From Candidatus Altimarinota bacterium (GTDB lineage Bacteria > Cyanobacteriota > Cyanobacteriia > Cyanobacteriales > Microcystaceae), in contig JAAUUT010000054.1 in the NCBI GenBank assembly GCA_012031035.1, positions 1 to 35,465 of the forward strand: DNA of 35,465 bases, written 5' to 3'. Shown piece by piece: positions 34,002 through 35,465 of the stretch. How positions within the stretch are numbered: position 1 is the first letter of the stretch; the number at the start of each line of letters is the position of its first letter. Both the position numbers and the translations under genes were made by a program. The notes under the pieces are model-generated. The model searched no databases, was not told the DNA's origin, and saw only the letters and a list, made by a program, of their open reading frames with translations.

Positions 34002-35465
34002 ATGGTGACTTGGCTCGATTTTCAACTTTCAACGCCGCTACTTGATGCGTTGCTCGATAACAAGAAAAAAGCGACAGTTCCTTTTTATACCCCAGGACAC
34101 AAGCGAGGTCGGGGAACGTCAGAAAGAATTAGCAATCTATTGGGGGAGCGAGTCTTTCAATTTGATTTACCCGACTTACCAGGACTGAGTTTATTTGCGA
34201 GTGAAGGCGCGATCGCAACAGCCCAGAAACTGGCAGCAGAAGCCTTTGGAGCCGATCGCACTTGGTTTTTAGTCAATGGTTCCACCTGTGGAGTCATGGC
34301 GGCAATGATGGCAACTTGCGCCCCTGGCGATAAAATTATTTTACCGCGCAACATCCACAAATCGGCGATCGCGGGATTAATCCTCAGTGGCGCTCATCCA
34401 GTTTTTGTGATGCCAGAATACGATCCCCTACTCGACCTCTCCCACAGCGTTACCCCAGACGCGATCGCCCAGGCACTAGCACAACATCCCGATGCTAAAG
34501 CTGTTATGGTGGTATATCCAACTTACCACGGCGTTTGTGGGGATATCGAATCGATCGCTACCTACGTCCACCAATACAATATTCCCTTACTCGTTGATGA
34601 AGCGCATGGGGCACATTTTGCTTTTCATCGAGGCTTACCCACGCCAGCACTAGCAGCAGGAGCCGATTTAGTCGTTCAATCAACGCACAAAACTCTCTCG
34701 GCGATGACGCAAGCATCGATGTTACACCTCCAAGGTTCTCGCGTCGATCCCAAGAGAGTTAACAAAACGTTACAACTCTTGCAATCGACTAGTCCAAGCA
34801 ACCTATTACTCGCCTCTCTCGATGCTGCCAGACAGCAAATGGCAATGCAAGGCGAAGTGTTAATGGAGCATACTATTAAGCTAGCCCAGACAGCGCGATC
34901 GCGCCTAGAACAAATCCCCGATCTTTCGCTCTTAAAACCAGAACAAGCAATAACCCCAGGATTTCACGCCTTAGATCCTACCCGCCTTACCGTTACCGTT
35001 TCTAGATTAGGAATCGATGGATTTACGGCGGACGAAATTTTTGACCAAACCTTGGGCGTTACCGCAGAACTTCCAACGTGGCAGCATCTAACGTTTATAA
35101 TTACACTGGGAAATACACAAGAAGATATCGATCGCTTGGTAGGCGCTTTTGAGGGATTATCCAAGGAGTTTAGGAAAGAAGACAGGATACACAATACAAT
35201 ATTGAGTTTCCATTCCCCAATCCCCGTTTGCCAATCCCCATGTTTATCTCCTCGCGATGCTTTCTTTTCTCCTACGGAAACTGTCTCAATCGAAGACGGG
35301 ATCGATCGCATTAGTGCTGAAACCATTTGTCCCTATCCGCCTGGAATTCCTACATTACTCCCTGGAGAAAAGATTACTGCCGACGCGATCGCATTTTTAC
35401 AAAAAGTTCTAGCGGTGGGTGGATTTATCAGTGGTGTGCGGATGAGAGTTTGCAACCCTGCAAGT
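34002..35465 (+). CDS. Orn/Lys/Arg decarboxylase family PLP enzyme, 3' end beyond window
   Basis: An uninterrupted frame of 488 codons runs from ATG at 34002 to the window edge, with no stop. It matches the fold-I Orn/Lys/Arg decarboxylase family (the SpeA/YaaO-like short form common in cyanobacteria and firmicutes). Visible features are FYTPGHKRGRG (28-38), NGSTCGVMAAM (92-102), the PLP-binding VDEAHGAHF with Asp199, and the Schiff-base Lys230 in QSTHKTLSAMTQASM. The C-terminal domain contains PYPPGIPTLLPGE (444-456). It likely makes agmatine or cadaverine/putrescine; the exact amino acid cannot be told. Residues about 392-417 are an unusual linker that reads like intergenic repeat DNA. Only the last few residues are missing. 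Confidence 0.9.
   Translation, partial: MVTWLDFQLSTPLLDALLDNKKKATVPFYTPGHKRGRGTSERISNLLGERVFQFDLPDLPGLSLFASEGAIATAQKLAAEAFGADRTWFLVNGSTCGVMAAMMATCAPGDKIILPRNIHKSAIAGLILSGAHPVFVMPEYDPLLDLSHSVTPDAIAQALAQHPDAKAVMVVYPTYHGVCGDIESIATYVHQYNIPLLVDEAHGAHFAFHRGLPTPALAAGADLVVQSTHKTLSAMTQASMLHLQGSRVDPKRVNKTLQLLQSTSPSNLLLASLDAARQQMAMQGEVLMEHTIKLAQTARSRLEQIPDLSLLKPEQAITPGFHALDPTRLTVTVSRLGIDGFTADEIFDQTLGVTAELPTWQHLTFIITLGNTQEDIDRLVGAFEGLSKEFRKEDRIHNTILSFHSPIPVCQSPCLSPRDAFFSPTETVSIEDGIDRISAETICPYPPGIPTLLPGEKITADAIAFLQKVLAVGGFISGVRMRVCNPAS

Noticed and set aside
1..35465. CRISPR array, tRNA or rRNA genes
   Set aside because: No regularly spaced direct repeats of 25-40 bases and no tRNA- or rRNA-like sequence was seen on reading both strands; a covariance-model search would be needed for certainty.

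Overview
This window looks like chromosomal DNA of a cyanobacterium. The HIP1 octamer GCGATCGC recurs inside and between genes. The gene content is typical of the phylum: RibBA with a long C-terminal extension, an SLH-domain porin, a DICT-domain sensor, a class II Calvin-cycle aldolase, a CHAD protein and a Uma2 protein. I cannot name the genus from sequence alone. No rRNA, tRNA, CRISPR array or prophage was recognised.

Layout. Positions 1-3300 carry a membrane protein of unknown function, dapB (lysine and peptidoglycan precursor) and csaB (cell-surface pyruvylation), all on the minus strand. Positions 3300-7000 hold an EF-G-like GTPase and an exported, probably beta-barrel, protein of unknown function. 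Positions 7200-10800 hold class II fructose-bisphosphate aldolase with its terminator, an exported serpin and an exported SMP-30/gluconolactonase-like protein. Positions 10900-14700 hold a fatty acyl-AMP ligase and an exported alpha/beta hydrolase. Positions 14680-15480 look disturbed: a 5'-truncated exonuclease, a small orphan ORF and a 111-bp MITE-like element. Positions 15590-19940 (minus strand) hold larE, a pentapeptide-repeat protein, a GAF histidine kinase and an ABC-2 permease. Positions 20140-27010 hold a frameshifted argC, a frameshifted Uma2 gene, ribBA, a CHAD gene and a porin whose signal peptide lies out of frame with its start codon. Positions 27200-33300 hold a Tat-exported PhoX-type phosphatase, nanE, a DICT sensor kinase and a GH13 glycosidase. 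The end has a doubly frameshifted MshEN-like gene and the start of an Orn/Lys/Arg decarboxylase family gene that runs off the window.

The genes are mostly single transcription units with housekeeping, envelope or signalling roles; I see no large operon. No complete, convincing new multi-gene system is visible. The points most worth a second look are: the 27-bp palindromic sequence inserted in frame in the acyl-AMP ligase; the MITE next to the truncated exonuclease; five single-base frameshifts in four otherwise well-conserved genes; a DICT kinase with Gln where the phosphoacceptor His should be; an EF-G paralogue lacking the usual catalytic His; and several families of dispersed short palindromes, one of which has two near-identical copies in opposite orientation 28.5 kb apart.
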